Assembly (NCBI RefSeq): GCF_000005505.3
Contig: NC_016134.3
Span: 17,156,624 to 17,220,623, forward strand
DNA length: 64,000 nt
Direction: 5' to 3'
DNA from: Brachypodium distachyon
Lineage: Eukaryota; Streptophyta; Magnoliopsida; Poales; Poaceae
Shown here: one piece after another, positions 32,427-44,156 of the stretch
Layout: each line of letters starts with the position of its first letter
How positions within the stretch are numbered: the stretch's first letter is position 1
Notes under the pieces: generated by a model
Told to the model about the DNA's origin: nothing
Databases searched by the model: none
The model's input: the letters and a program-made list of their open reading frames with translations, nothing else
Made by a program: the position numbers and the translations under genes

Positions 32427-33112
32427 TTCATCAAAAGAAAAAATAGCAACCTTAAGCATGCTCAGTCTTTAGACTAGACCAAATACACAAAGTTTTATTT
32501 TGTGTAGCTCACACGTTAAAACATTTTAAGTGAAATTCTAAATATGTTTTTTTTCATATTTTCTTGAAACTTCCAATAAATCTTAAATTTTTTTCCTACA
32601 GATTTGGCCTCACTTCACGAGCCAGTTCACATAGAAATAGGAAGGAAAAAAAAATCTATGCTACTCAACTATTTGAGTTTGCACATGGGGAGTTTTTTTA
32701 TAACAAAATACATGTAATAGAAAGTCATTTAATATGAGAATTTTTTTTGATATCTCATTTTATGCAAAGATCGATGGAGGTTCTCATGGACATATACCTT
32801 GCTACTTAGAAGAGGCGCAAAAGATTATATGGTCTACATGCATGTGATTGCATAATTAGCGCTCTATGCGACGAACACTTCGAAATGTCTGAGAACGGGC
32901 GGCATGTTCAAGAAGATCGGCCACCATCATTTGGTGCGATCAATCATGCACCAATAGATTAGTGTGGAATGGATGCAGCACGTGATGCTATTGTTGCGAC
33001 TTTTGGTGGCGTGGGAGTGGATGATCGATGTTCGGTACCTTGTAACTACTCTTTTTGTTGGCAAGAAAACATTAAGCTTATCATTATCTAACGTTAGACT
33101 CCTAAAACTATA
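32427..33112. other. AT-rich intergenic DNA
   Basis: No gene or clear element found. Confidence 0.4.
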
Positions 33113-33334
33113 CTCTATCCGTCTGGGTTTGTAAGGCCCACGCACTATTTCATGCCAAACGTCGATAAAAAATTACATGATTAGCGACACAAAAGATATA
33201 TCGTTGGATTCGTATTGAAAACTCTTTCTAATGGTATAGCTTTTATATACATATACGAAATATAATTTGATAATTATTGGTCAAAGCGTGGCACAAATTT
33301 CAATAAGAGCCCTTATAAACCCAAACGGATGTAG
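33113..33334. mobile_element. Stowaway-like MITE, 222 bp
   Basis: Left end CTCTATCCGTCTGGGTTTGT, right end reverse CTACATCCGTTTGGGTTTAT. Flanked by TA at 33111-33112 and 33335-33336. Confidence 0.8.
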
Positions 33335-33550
33335 TACTAATATTTTAGTTGTGCATGTTTGAAATTTATTTCTTGCTTCGTTATGTGTGAACAACCGAAA
33401 AGAATGTATTATCAGTTACACATACCACAAACAGGTTCCGTGTATCACAGACTTTGCACCATCCTACACACAAAATAAACTGCAATCTAGAAGATGTTTG
33501 AAATAGGGAGACTATCTTTTCATGACTTTCCACACTAGAGTTAAGATTGG

Positions 33551-35165
33551 ACTGGAAAAAATTACTTTAAACCACCACATTTGAAGCACATGTCTAGGAA
33601 AACCATTTTTAAGAAAAAAGAAAAGTCAAACCACCAACGTTTTTGGGGCTGGAGATACTCCCGCACACTGATTTCGCAGTTGATTGCGTTTTGACACTAA
33701 AACTAACAGGGGGTCCACCTGTTGGTGCCACCGTGGCGCCAACGTGGACATCTCGTCCACCTGTCCATCCCCTGCCTGAGTCCTCCTCTCCCTCCTTTTT
33801 CTTCTCCAATTCCGGCCAACTCCCTAATCTGACCCCGGCCCCTCCCCGTCGACCTCTAGGGTGTCTTCCACGCTTCCGGCAATGCGCCGCCGCTCCCCAT
33901 CCGCCCGACCGGAGCCTCCCCCGCGTCCATACCGTCGCTGGGACGTCCGCCTCTCCTTTGCGAAGCCACCGGAGCCCTCTGCCAAGCCCGCTGCTGCCTG
34001 GAGCGCCCCCGCATCGTCGCTCCTCCGGCGGCCGTGCAGCTCGTCATCACCCGGTCGCCGGCCTTCTCCAGCAGAGGATCTACCACGTCGCTTCTGCCAT
34101 CCTCTTCCCCATGTCTGTGAAGTCTGTAGATCATCAGAGACGAGACGGCCAAGTCCTAAGAGCAGCAGCGACGCGATGACGAACAACAGCTCGCCGGCGG
34201 CTGCCGGAGCACGTCTACGCGGACAGGAAGCTATGAGGCACCTAAAAGGTCGAGGAAAGAATCCAGAGAGAGAGGGGCTCACGTAGATTCCGTAGGAGGA
34301 AGATGACGAGCTTCCCGAGGACGAGCCTCCGGAATTTTACCGGAGAAGCGGCGGCTGCCGTAGAAGAAGGAGTAGATCATGCGCTCGCTGTAGTCGAATT
34401 CGGCTCGATTCCTTGTGCTAGGAGGAAGTACATGTCGAGGCGGAGCCGATGACGCGGTTGGTGTAGCTTGGCGCCCGCTGCAACGGTCGTGCGACGGCGA
34501 GGCGCCCACGGCGGCGCCGAAGAGCTCGTCCTCGTCGGAGCACGCGTGCCCGCACTTCTTCTTCGTGGCGGAGCGGGCGCTGCTGCTCCTACAGAGGCTG
34601 TGCAAGTGCCCCGTGGTCCTTGCGTTCATGGAGCACGCGCGGGTCGGGCATGGCTCGACGAGGGGCGTGTCCAGCTCCGGCTCGGGCGCCTCCTCTTCCT
34701 CCGGCCTTGGCGTCGCCTACCTGCAGGAGGTCTCCCTGTACCGGGCCCACGCATTCGCTGCTGCCGCCCACGAGCGCCATCAGTCGGCTGGAAGACGCGG
34801 CAGTTGATGGCCGTCGGAGCTCTTGGGCCTCGCATCTCGATTCTCTTCTTGGATTGCCGGCGGCACAGGTAGGCGAGGTGGCCCTCGTACAGACGAACTG
34901 CGGCGCGGACGACACGGACGGGGGCAAGGGAACGGACTCGGAGCCAAAGACAGGGGAAAAGTCTACGTCGGATCGAAAAAAGCCACGTTGGCGCCACGGT
35001 GGCACCCACAGGTGGGCCCCCTGTCAGTTTTACCGTCAGCACGCAATCAACCGCGAAATCAGTGTGCGGGAGTACCTCCAGCCCCAAAAAAGATGGTGAT
35101 TTAGAAAAAAAAAGTGGTTTTCTAGACATGCATCCCAACTGTGATGGTTTTAAGTAATTTTCTCA
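33551..35165. mobile_element. Mutator-like element (Pack-MULE candidate)
   Basis: A 1615 bp element with terminal inverted repeats of roughly 190 bp. The arms share AAATTACTT-AAACCA-CACA, GGGGCTGGAG-TACTCCCGCA and GTGCCACCGTGGCGCCAACG. It is flanked by TAAGATTGG (33542-33550) and TTAGATTGG (35166-35174), a 9 bp duplication with one mismatch. The interior (33740-34970) is about 65-70 percent GC with frames open on both strands and no transposase, as in Pack-MULEs carrying gene pieces. Frames include SSSSEHACPHFFFVAERALL (plus) and FDYSERMIYSFFYGSRR (minus). The source genes were not recognised. Confidence 0.75.
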
Positions 35166-35506
35166 TTAGATTGGTTTCTGCACAAACTGCAGCTGTCTAG
35201 AGGAGGGCCTTAAGGTGCTCCCACGCTGATCAGCTCATGTTGCACAACCAAGAAATTGTGAAGAAGTTTTTAAAAATATATTAGATTGTCACTTGATCTT
35301 TATTTTTTTTCTTACAAAGATCTGAGTTGGTGGTCGTCAATTCACTCCATTGAAACTATTCCCTATATATATGGTACAGACATGTATCATAACCTTTGGC
35401 TATAATTTTTTGGATTGATGCATATTTTGTGATGATTGCTATTTACCATAAAACTTTAGAACATAAGGAAAAATCACATTTAAGCAACTTATGCAAAATA
35501 CTAATA

Positions 35507-35618
35507 CTCCCTCCGGTTAGAATTACTTGTCGAAATATTACATGTGTTTAAACGCTTTTTAAACATAGATACAACCGTATTTGATCAAAATTAAGACAAG
35601 TATATGGGTTGGAGGGGG
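35507..35618. mobile_element. Stowaway MITE
   Basis: 112 bp, ends CTCCCTCCGG and TGGAGGGG. TA at 35505-35506 and 35619-35620. Confidence 0.85.
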
Positions 35619-35654
35619 TAACAATTTCGTTGCAACGCACGTGCATTTAGCTAG
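35619..35654 (+). mobile_element. Candidate Helitron 3' terminus
   Basis: CGTTGCAACGCACGTGCATT followed by TAGCTAG and then T. The palindromes CGTTGCAACG and GCACGTGC just before CTAG match the pattern of plant Helitron ends. No 5' partner was found in the window upstream. Confidence 0.45.
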
Positions 35655-36759
35655 TATACATAGAGGCCTCGGTAGCATAACTATCACCACATAAAATTGT
35701 ATCTTCAAATTCAATTCACGAACCAAACCAAAGAAGAAACAAAGTCAAACCCAAATGCTTACAGTAGCAAATTAAAACTGTGAATTGTATTTTCCGACAT
35801 TTTCGAGCTAATATCTTCGCAGAGAAAAATGATGGCTAGCTTGCATTGCTATCATCTTTTTCTTAAACGGACGGCATACATCCATATTTGTACACTTACC
35901 GAAGTATCGGATCACACGCTCCCTAGCTATAATCGGAGCATCACTAAAATTAGTACGTTGAAGAGTTTCCGAAAGACCGTCTTTAAGACCCAAACTCCAA
36001 GGATCATGTAATCTGAGGGAGCAGGTACTGATCAAATGATCATGTATTAGCTCTAAGAACGAGCTGACAAAAATTTGAAAGCCTTTATTTCTTCGCTAGG
36101 TGGATCGCGCGTTATCATTAAGGTGGAGACAAGAGTGACAGGCTCAGAGCTGATGTAAGTGCTTACGTGTACTACCTACACCGAAACAAGGTGTAGGCCA
36201 AATTTGATGTACTGTCTGCCGATCTGGGAGGCGGTCAGGTGGAGGAAATCATCTTTGCACCCATCATTAATTTTGGTTTTGTTCCTTTGTCGTAGTCTGC
36301 GACGAATCTCTAGATGTGCTCGATCGGATAGTATCACGAAGAAATTTCATGTGACCCACCGGTCAGCGTCTGTAACTAATATTTAAACGGAATATTTAGC
36401 ACGTGACTGTCTGCCCCCTTGTGTTACGAAAAGCGAATGACGGGGGCTAGTCTGACCGAAAAGAAAAGGGAAGCAGGTAGAGAGGAAGGTGCGAAGAAAA
36501 TTCGTTGGAAGAGCAATGTGGTCTGGGCCGTCTTGACAAGGATTTATATGCCCACGTAAACATATCACAACTCGTGTAATAATCAAACATATCGTTCAGT
36601 ACTATTGTGAGTACGCAGGGCATATTTGTTGCGACTATATAAGGTTAGGCAATGTGTGGCTTGCATTAAAAAAATGTGTAAGAAAACTGAACACACAACT
36701 TGGCAAGCATGGAAATTTCCTCTCGGTTTTTTGGACAATAAGTGCAGGATAACGACGTC
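35655..36759. other. Intergenic DNA
   Basis: No gene seen. Short overlapping frames only. Confidence 0.4.
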
Positions 36760-36883
36760 CTCCTTCCGTCCGATATTAAGTGCCCCAACTTTGCCTAGAT
36801 ACACATGTATGTAGAAACATTTAATGTACAGATATATACATATCTAAAAAGTTGCGGCACTCAATACCGGACGAAATGTGTAG
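36760..36883. mobile_element. Stowaway-like MITE, diverged
   Basis: Left TCCTTCCGTCCGATATTAAG, right reverse CATTTCGTCCGGTATTGAG. Followed by a TA-rich run. The left TA is not clear. Confidence 0.65.
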
Positions 36884-37013
36884 TATATATATATATATAT
36901 GCAAGAGCCACAACAGTCTAAACCCAAAATATGTCTTATACTCATATAAACCAAAGCTATACATCCGATGTTTTTAAACCATACTATATGTTTTTGACTT
37001 TTTTAACCGTATA

Positions 37014-37126
37014 CTCTCTCCGTCCCATATTAAATGACTTTCTATTACATGTATCTAGACGCTTTTTAAGCATAGATACATTCATATTTGTACAAATTTG
37101 AGTCACTTAACGTGGGACGGAGGAAG
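37014..37126. mobile_element. Stowaway MITE
   Basis: 113 bp, CTCTCTCCGTCCCATATTAA to CGTGGGACGGAGGAAG. TA at 37012-37013 and 37127-37128. Confidence 0.85.
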
Positions 37127-37595
37127 TATGTTATTTGGTGCGTCTCCAGCCACGAAACTTTGTGGGCATAGCACAACAACCCCGCTAGCACCCAAAATAT
37201 ATTTACTTCATGTTTATTCTGTTATTTATGGCGACGTATCTAGTGCAAACGTTCATTCAGTGCAAATTTGAAAACCATCCACGTGGTCCATCGGATTTAA
37301 CATCCATTTAAACATGTTTTTTCACGTAACTCTCGGTATTTATTTCATCTCATGTTGTCGTATCTTTGATTCTCACCTTATTCTGAGCCGCACCCACATC
37401 TTAGATCCGGCGGTCGTCTCCAAGTTGCACTAAATGAATGAAGATTTTCATTGGATACCTCACCGTCTTAATTTGCTAGTAATATATTTTACACGTGCCG
37501 CATTGCACAGGGATTAGGCTAAGAGGAAGAGGGCGGACCTTTTAACGACTTTCCTCCACCACTAATCTACTACAGGTAAAAACAAAAAAAAAATA
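37127..37595. other. Spacer between Stowaway MITEs
   Basis: AT-rich, no gene seen. Confidence 0.4.
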
Positions 37596-37709
37596 CTCCC
37601 ATCATTCCATATTAAATGATTTTCTATTATATGTATCCAGACACTTTTTAGACATAGATACATCCATATTTGGAGAGTCACTTAATATTAATATGAGACG
37701 GAGGGGGAG
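37596..37709. mobile_element. Stowaway MITE
   Basis: 114 bp, CTCCCATCATTCCATATTAA to ATGAGACGGAGGGGGAG. TA at 37594-37595 and 37710-37711. Internally similar to 37014-37126 (ATTAAATGA-TTTCTATTA). Confidence 0.85.
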
Positions 37710-37756
37710 TAGCAGCGATCGGCTTTGCCGCCAAGAAATTGCGCCAACTTAAGTTA

Positions 37757-37880
37757 CTCTCTTCGTCCAACAAAGGATGTCTCAACTTTGAACAAATTTA
37801 AATGCATCTGTACACTAAGGCATGTCGAGATATATCCAAATTTTGACAAACTTTTGACATCTTTTGTTGGACAGAGGGAG
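37757..37880. mobile_element. Stowaway MITE
   Basis: 124 bp, CTCTCTTCGTCCAACAAAGG to GTTGGACAGAGGGAG. TA at 37755-37756 and 37881-37882. Same subfamily as 15586-15709. Confidence 0.85.
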
Positions 37881-38222
37881 TAATAAAATGGAACAGCGAG
37901 ATTCCTGTGCTAAGTCAAGTGGACACATCCCAATCCCATTGCCGTCGTTTTCCTACCAGACAGCTCCAGAAGTACAATAATCCTCGTCTCATCTGTTGGG
38001 TATTTCCCGGCGTATTATTTTACTCCTAGGCCCCTAGCATGTTTCATATTTTTAACCATAACAAACAAGGAAGCCAAATGGATGGACGTACATAGGTGTT
38101 AGTATTACACATCATTATATGCATATACACCAGATTGTGTATGACCGAACGCGCCCATTATCAAGACAAAGATAAAGTCACGTATGTAAAATACCTATTG
38201 AAGTTTTTTTTTAAAATACCTA

Positions 38223-38334
38223 CTCCGTCCGACCAGTATTATTTGTCTCAAATTTGTCCAAATACGGATGTATCTATGTGTAAAAAACGTCTAGATACAT
38301 GTAATATTTCGACAAGTAATCCGGCCAGAGGGAG
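38223..38334. mobile_element. Stowaway MITE
   Basis: 112 bp, CTCCGTCCGACCAGTATTAT to CCGGCCAGAGGGAG. TA at 38221-38222 and 38335-38336. Confidence 0.85.
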
Positions 38335-38336
38335 TA

Positions 38337-39139
38337 TTGAACTAACGACATGGATAACGTGTTACTTAATCACCAACTTTGGTCAACAATAACTCTTTGT
38401 AACAACCAGTGATGTTAATTAAGTGATGAAATCAACAAGATTTCCAAAGTCTTGCTAAGCACGTTAAGTACTTAACTTGCTAATGCTAATTAACCGTATT
38501 GCAGAGATATATAGATCCCTTGCAGGAGGTGATCCTGATCACGAGTACGACGACAAACCTTAGTCCTTGGTATATATGTGTGGTAGAACTTTCGGTTTTT
38601 ACAGACGACAAACGTAGCCTACTCGACCCATTTGTTTTTTGAATAGACATTAAGTGTTACGCCAATGGAAGAAACCAAAGAAGTCACACCATTAGCGATA
38701 TTAATTACCTTGCATCGACATAGCATGTGAGAACCTGATTAGGACCCGCACAGTTGCAACAAGGGGACGTTCCGCAGGCTTTGGTGTAGGTGTTGCAAAG
38801 CAGACAAAAAAAATTAGCCTAGTTATTTTTTTTAGAAAAGGAGTCTAGGCTGATGCTAAGCAGCCTAGCTCATTCCATCCCATAGATTTCAAAGTTTGTA
38901 AAAAAAACAAAAGGTTTGTCCCTGAAAATTTGTTATTTTAATGAACGTACAATTAATTTTTAAAACAGTTCCATCCTAAAAGTTTGAAGTTTGTTGTTTT
39001 TGTTTCTTCTGAAAAGTTGAAATATTGAAACTTCCCTCTTCTATAAACTCTCGAAAGTTTGTCTAAAAGTTCAAAAATTATTTTAAAAAAACTGTGAAAG
39101 ATCATCTGTATCTTCCTCTTAAGAGTATTGTAAATTGTT
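38337..39139. other. Intergenic AT-rich spacer
   Basis: No gene seen. Long A/T runs near 38830-39170. Confidence 0.4.
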
Positions 39140-39790
39140 TAAATTCTTTTTTTAGGTGAAAGACTCTAGACAAAAATGCCTACTGCCATATATTGATAAA
39201 AAACTGCACAGGAAACTAGATAACAAAACTATCTGAAATTCGCCAGCCAAGTGGCAAAAGCAGCAGAGTCTTTTCTTTTTGTCCTATGAAATACAAGATT
39301 AAGTTCTTCTTTGAAAATATGTCTGCATCTGAAGAGGCTTGGAGTCTTCATGTTGAAAATATAATCATTTCTGATCCTCCAAATACTCCATGAAGCCAGA
39401 GTAATGATGTCCATATAAAATGGAACCTTGAGCTGTGTCTTTAATAGGCTCACATTCTTATGCACATTCTGATTTGGAGAGAAACTTGGACACAGATAAT
39501 TTCAGCAGGCCTTGGCGAAAGGGCAATGAAAAAAAAAGATGATCTCTAGTCTCAAGTAATGCCTCGTCACATAAGACACATTCATATGAAGGAAGGTGGA
39601 AGTTTCGTTTGAGCAGCATGGCCCTGGTGTTGAGGCGGTTGAGAAGGAGCATCCAAAACAAAAATTTGTGCTTCGACTGACAGCATGAAGCCCAAAGCCA
39701 CCCAAAATCATCAGGCAGTTTCAGATTATTAATCTAGGATCCGTATGCTTTAGCAGAAATGAAAGTATCTTTATTCCAGGTATATGACTA
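39140..39790 (-). mobile_element. LINE 3' region relic with zf-RVT domain
   Basis: Minus frames read FWMLLLNRLNTRAMLL, then NFHLPSYECVLCDEALLETR and DHLFF, a zinc-binding domain of plant LINE reverse transcriptases. They continue after a frameshift to PFYMDIITLASWSIWRIRND and FATWLANF before a stop at about 39230. 5'-truncated, and frameshifted at about 39480 and 39700. T-rich DNA near 39145 may be the old tail. Confidence 0.75.
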
Positions 39791-40288
39791 GGAGTCATGC
39801 TCACCAGAGGATCGAAGGTTCTAAATGATGCCCATAAGCAGAGTGAATTGCTGGTGTGCCTCCGTTGAAAGAGGGAGATGAAAGAAATTTTCCTTAAATT
39901 CTTTAGAAGTTGGCTACAGGAATGCTCTTTTGAAGGCGGCGAGGGTGTTCGAAAGGGACGGCGCTTGGGTGACGTACGGCGCAGTCACTGTCAGTGACTG
40001 TCAAGGCACGGCCGTACGGCACCGAAGCAGCCTCCGTTCGAAAGGGGAAGGAGACCCGGCCGGTTAGAAGAAGTGAAGAAGGATCCGAAAGATCAGAGAA
40101 TGGGAAAACGGTTACGCCGTGGGAGCAGTACTCACGGCGTGGCGATTCAGCGTTATATTTGGCGACACCACCCAATCGTTAAGTAGTACACCTTCGCTAG
40201 CGACGAGTCCGCACTTCAGAGAATTTCGTCACCCACTCACAGAGAGAGCGCCCCGCAGCCCGCACCACAGAATCGGCGTTCCCCCCCA
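39791..40288. promoter_or_regulatory. Upstream region of aminotransferase gene A
   Basis: GC content rises from 39940 towards the gene. A 5' leader lies before ATG 40289. A local repeat CAGTCACTGTCAGTGACTGT (39984-40003) is palindromic. No clear TATA box was assigned. Confidence 0.35.
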
Positions 40289-42526
40289 ATGGAGAACGGC
40301 GCCACGAACGGGCATCCGGCGCCGACCGCCTGGAACTTCGCTCCCAGCGAGGCCCTCCTGGGCCTGACGGCGATGTCGGTGCGCGCCGTGCTGGGCCGGG
40401 TCAAGGCCGGGATGGAGGAGGACGGCCCGAGCGCCGCCGACAGCCGTCCCGTAATCCCGCTGGGCCACGGCGACCCCTCCGCCTTCCCCTGCTTCCGCAC
40501 GGCGCCCGAGGCAGTCTCCGCCGTCGCCTCCGCGCTCGGCTCCGGGGACTACAACTCCTACGCCACCGGGGTCGGGCTCGAGCCCGCGCGGCGCTCCGTG
40601 GCGCGGTACCTCTCGGCGGACCTCCCCTACGAGCTCTCCCCCGACGATGTCTTCCTCACGGGCGGCTGCTCCCAGGCCATCGAGATCGTCTTCTCGGCCC
40701 TCGCCCGCCCCGGCACCAACGTGCTGCTCCCGCGGCCCGGGTACCTGTTCCACGAGGCCCGCGCCAAGTTCAACGGCATGGAGACCCGCTACTTCGACCT
40801 CTTCCCGGACAAAGGGTGGGAGGTCGACCTCGGCGCCGTGGAGGCCCTCGCCGACAGGAACACCGTCGCCATGGTCATCGTCAACCCCGGGAACCCCTGC
40901 GGCAACGTCTACACCTACGACCATCTCGCCAAGGCAAGCGACCCACCAACGCGCATCGATCATCCCAATATGGCAATATATGTATCAACATTAAGGTCTT
41001 TAATTTGGGGAAGGTATCAAGTAAGATCCAGATGTTCTGATGGTTTCGGTGTCTCATTGCAGGTTGCCGAGACGGCGAGGAAGCTCGGCATCTTCGTCAT
41101 CGCTGATGAAGTGTACGCGCACTTGACGTTCGGGAAGAACAGGTTTGTCCCGATGGGTGTGTTTGGTTCTGTGGCTCCGGTGCTCACGTTGGGGTCTATC
41201 TCGAAGAGATGGGTGGTGCCTGGATGGCGGCTTGGATGGATCGTGACCAATGATCCTAATGGCGTGTTTCACAAGACCAAGGTTATTTGCATCTACTTCT
41301 TCCATGCTATTGCTCTAACTCCACCGTAAATTTCTTTAGTCACGATGTGTTTGTCAATACTCAATAGTGACAAAATGGCAACCCAGTTTTTTTAATAGAG
41401 ATAAAATGATATGAATTTTGTGTCACATAACCTTGACATGTTTTTCTTTGACGAAAATCAGTAGGAGATCATGCTACTTTGTATAACTGAAAAAACATAG
41501 TACAGCTATACAGAGGAAAAAAACAAAAGGAAGAAGACAAATTGTTGTCAAATCTTGATGTCGGCAAACAACATTGCACACTGAAGAAGTTTGTACTTTA
41601 TTAACGACCCAAGAACATCAGATTGCTTCAGATTTTTGTATTGTTTGAAACCTGAACCTTACAAAGTATGGTCGAGCCTGGCTTAAATATGTTCCCTATT
41701 TTTTGCAGCTTGTGGACAGTATAAAGAGTTACCTTGATATCTCCTCTGATCCTGCAACATTTGTTCAGGTAATTTACCCATAGAATCTCCTTTCAGAGAC
41801 GACCATTTATGTCATTTGGGGCATAAAAAGATGACTACACAGAAATAAGCAATAATTGAACTTGTGAATATGGAAAAAAAAAATCTAATATCCTAAGCTC
41901 GTTCTTGACGAAATTTTGTTCCTCAGGGAGCAATCCCAGAACTGCTGGAGAATACAAAGAAAGAATTCTTCGAAAAAACCATCGATATTCTGGGACAAAC
42001 TGCAGATATATGCTGGGAGAAACTCAAGGGTGTCAGTGGCATCACTTGCCCAAGCAAACCTGAGGGCTCCATGTTTGTAATGGTCAGTACGTAAATCAGT
42101 AATAATCCCCATAAAAAATTGTAAAATCCGTATAACGTTGCTCCAAGTTGCAAGACATTATGTATATGATTTGCTAATGTGGTGGGAAAGTTTCAATGGC
42201 TTTATACAGGTGCAATTGGATCTGTCCATCCTACATGACATCAAAGATGATATGGACTTCTGCTGTCAGCTGGCAAAAGAGGAGTTAGTGGTTGTTTTGC
42301 CAGGTAAAGAACAGTTCTTACACTGCATTTGAGCCTAATCCTAGCCCATTGCATCTTTATTGCATTTTATTGGAGCACTCACAATTTGGGTATAAACTGT
42401 CCAGGATGTGCTGTGGGATACAAGAATTGGGTCCGGTTGACCTTTGCGATCGGACCATCTTCTCTCGAAGATGGCCTTGACCGTCTCAAGTCCTTCTGCT
42501 TGCGTCACAGCAAGCTGAAGAAGTGA
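40289..42526 (+). CDS. Nicotianamine/tyrosine aminotransferase-like protein, gene A
   Basis: Six exons: 40289-40933, 41063-41281, 41709-41768, 41927-42082, 42210-42303 and 42405-42526, giving 431 residues, a normal size for the family. It is a PLP-dependent fold-type I (class I/II) aminotransferase. Landmarks are [15 protein letters not shown] (substrate/cofactor loop), [12 protein letters not shown] (Asp-Tyr that contact PLP), [16 protein letters not shown] (Lys of SKRW forms the PLP Schiff base, Arg binds phosphate) and KPEGSMFVM near the C-terminal domain. Known relatives transaminate tyrosine or, in grasses, nicotianamine for phytosiderophore (iron) uptake; which one applies is not decided by sequence here. 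No N-terminal targeting peptide is evident, so it is likely cytosolic. Intron 1 starts AAG/GCAAGC, a GC-AG intron; the others are GT-AG. It faces gene B tail to tail. Confidence 0.9.
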
Positions 42527-44156
42527 TACGACGAACTCAGCAGTTCCCTCCAAAATTACGCACATGCTTTCCTATCAGGAACAAGAATCATGTGCAAAGT
42601 TCGTCAGGAGCTCCATGAGGGATTCAAAACAGTTATCAACCTATCCTAAAATATGCATACGATGTTCATCTCCACTCGGAGATGATATATTCGATGCATT
42701 AAGTCCATACTGAGCAATGAGCTCTGCTGCTTTGTGTCTACATATGAGATGTTACAATTCTCGTTGTAATAGCTCAGTATGTGTAGGTGGAAATTTACTG
42801 TACCTGAAGTGTAGAACACTGTTCTTGAATAAAGAAGGGATTATATCAAAACAACCTTTCCAGCAAAATTTTAGTTAAATTTTAGTTGTTCTCTCATTTT
42901 ACACAACCTATCCTGGTTGGAATAAGTTAGAAAGGGCAGTGTTCCTTCATGAGACAACCAGGACAGGGTTACCCTACTCAGTTTATGCAAGGAAGCAGCA
43001 TATGAATTAAGGTGAATGACGACGTAGGTAGGCTCTTATTTCTCTATTAGGAAGAGCCTATGACAGGGGAACCATACATCACCACTCCTACTCTTATTTC
43101 TATATTAGGAAGAGCCTATGACAGGGGAACCATGCATCATCACTCCTACTCTTATTTCTATATTAGGAAGAGCCTATGACAGGGGAACCATGCATCACCG
43201 CTCCTACTTCATTCTTTCTGATATGTTAGCAATTATCTTGAATAGAACAAAAGACACGAGGGCATTTCGGCGGTGTGGTCCATATCTTGTTCAGGATGAA
43301 TTATCTATTTGTAGTATGCCTACAATACCATTGCATTTGTGCGCAAAAAAAAAATACCATCACGTTTATGGAATATGACCTAGAGTAGGCAAAAAAACTG
43401 AAAGTCATACTTTGTGCATTGAGACCAGTACATGCTCAATTTCAGTTTTTTTGCCTAAGACACGAGCAACTTTTGGGCTAAAGTCAATTTTCCACAAAAG
43501 TCAATTCTTCTGTTTTGAAAGAGCCAAGGACTTTGAAGACCAGTACATGCAACCTTTTGTCTAATACTCGTTAAATTTATGAGCCAACTTGACTCGAGTT
43601 GTTAACAAGTTCAAATCCCACTTGGTAAGAACTCAAGCCGATTCTGTAAAACCCAGTTACAAACCTGACCAGCATAAACAACTCGTAATTGTGAGGGACA
43701 AATTATTGTATCAACTCGTAAAAAGATGTGCTACTGTGTTGCAGGATTTGAGGAACTTGTTCTTGTGCTTGAAATAAAGTTTTCTTCAGATAACTCTGTT
43801 CCCTGTGGCTATAAGGTCGAAACACGCAACTAACACAACTGATTCATGTTTTGTGTAGAAGTACAATGAGGACAGAGTTAAATGCTACTTAAAAGGTTGT
43901 TTTCATACAATTTATTCTTTATTCCAGAATGCAACAAGAATAACACAACTGGGCGTTACAACAAGAATTGTAGACGAGACAAAGAAGCTGAGCTCAAGCT
44001 CGGCATGGACTTAATACATGAAAGTGTATCACCTCGAGTGGAGTCGATAGCTGTTCTGAATCTTTCAAGTAGCTTTGACTGAACTTGACATGATCTTGGT
44101 TCTTGATAGGAAAGCAGGTGCCTAATTTTGCAGGGAACATTGTGATCACATCATAT
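42527..44156. other. Spacer between convergent aminotransferase genes
   Basis: Holds the 3' flanks of both genes and a 58 bp tandem repeat. No other gene seen. Confidence 0.5.
43033..43206. repeat. 58 bp tandem repeat, three copies
   Basis: Units start CTCTTATTTCT at 43033, 43091 and 43149, each with TATTAGGAAGAGCCTATGAC and AGGGGAACCAT. Only a few differences. There is no spacer structure, so it is a plain tandem array. Confidence 0.9.

Noticed and set aside
43033..43206. Possible CRISPR-like array
   Set aside because: Units are continuous, without unique spacers, in a plant genome.
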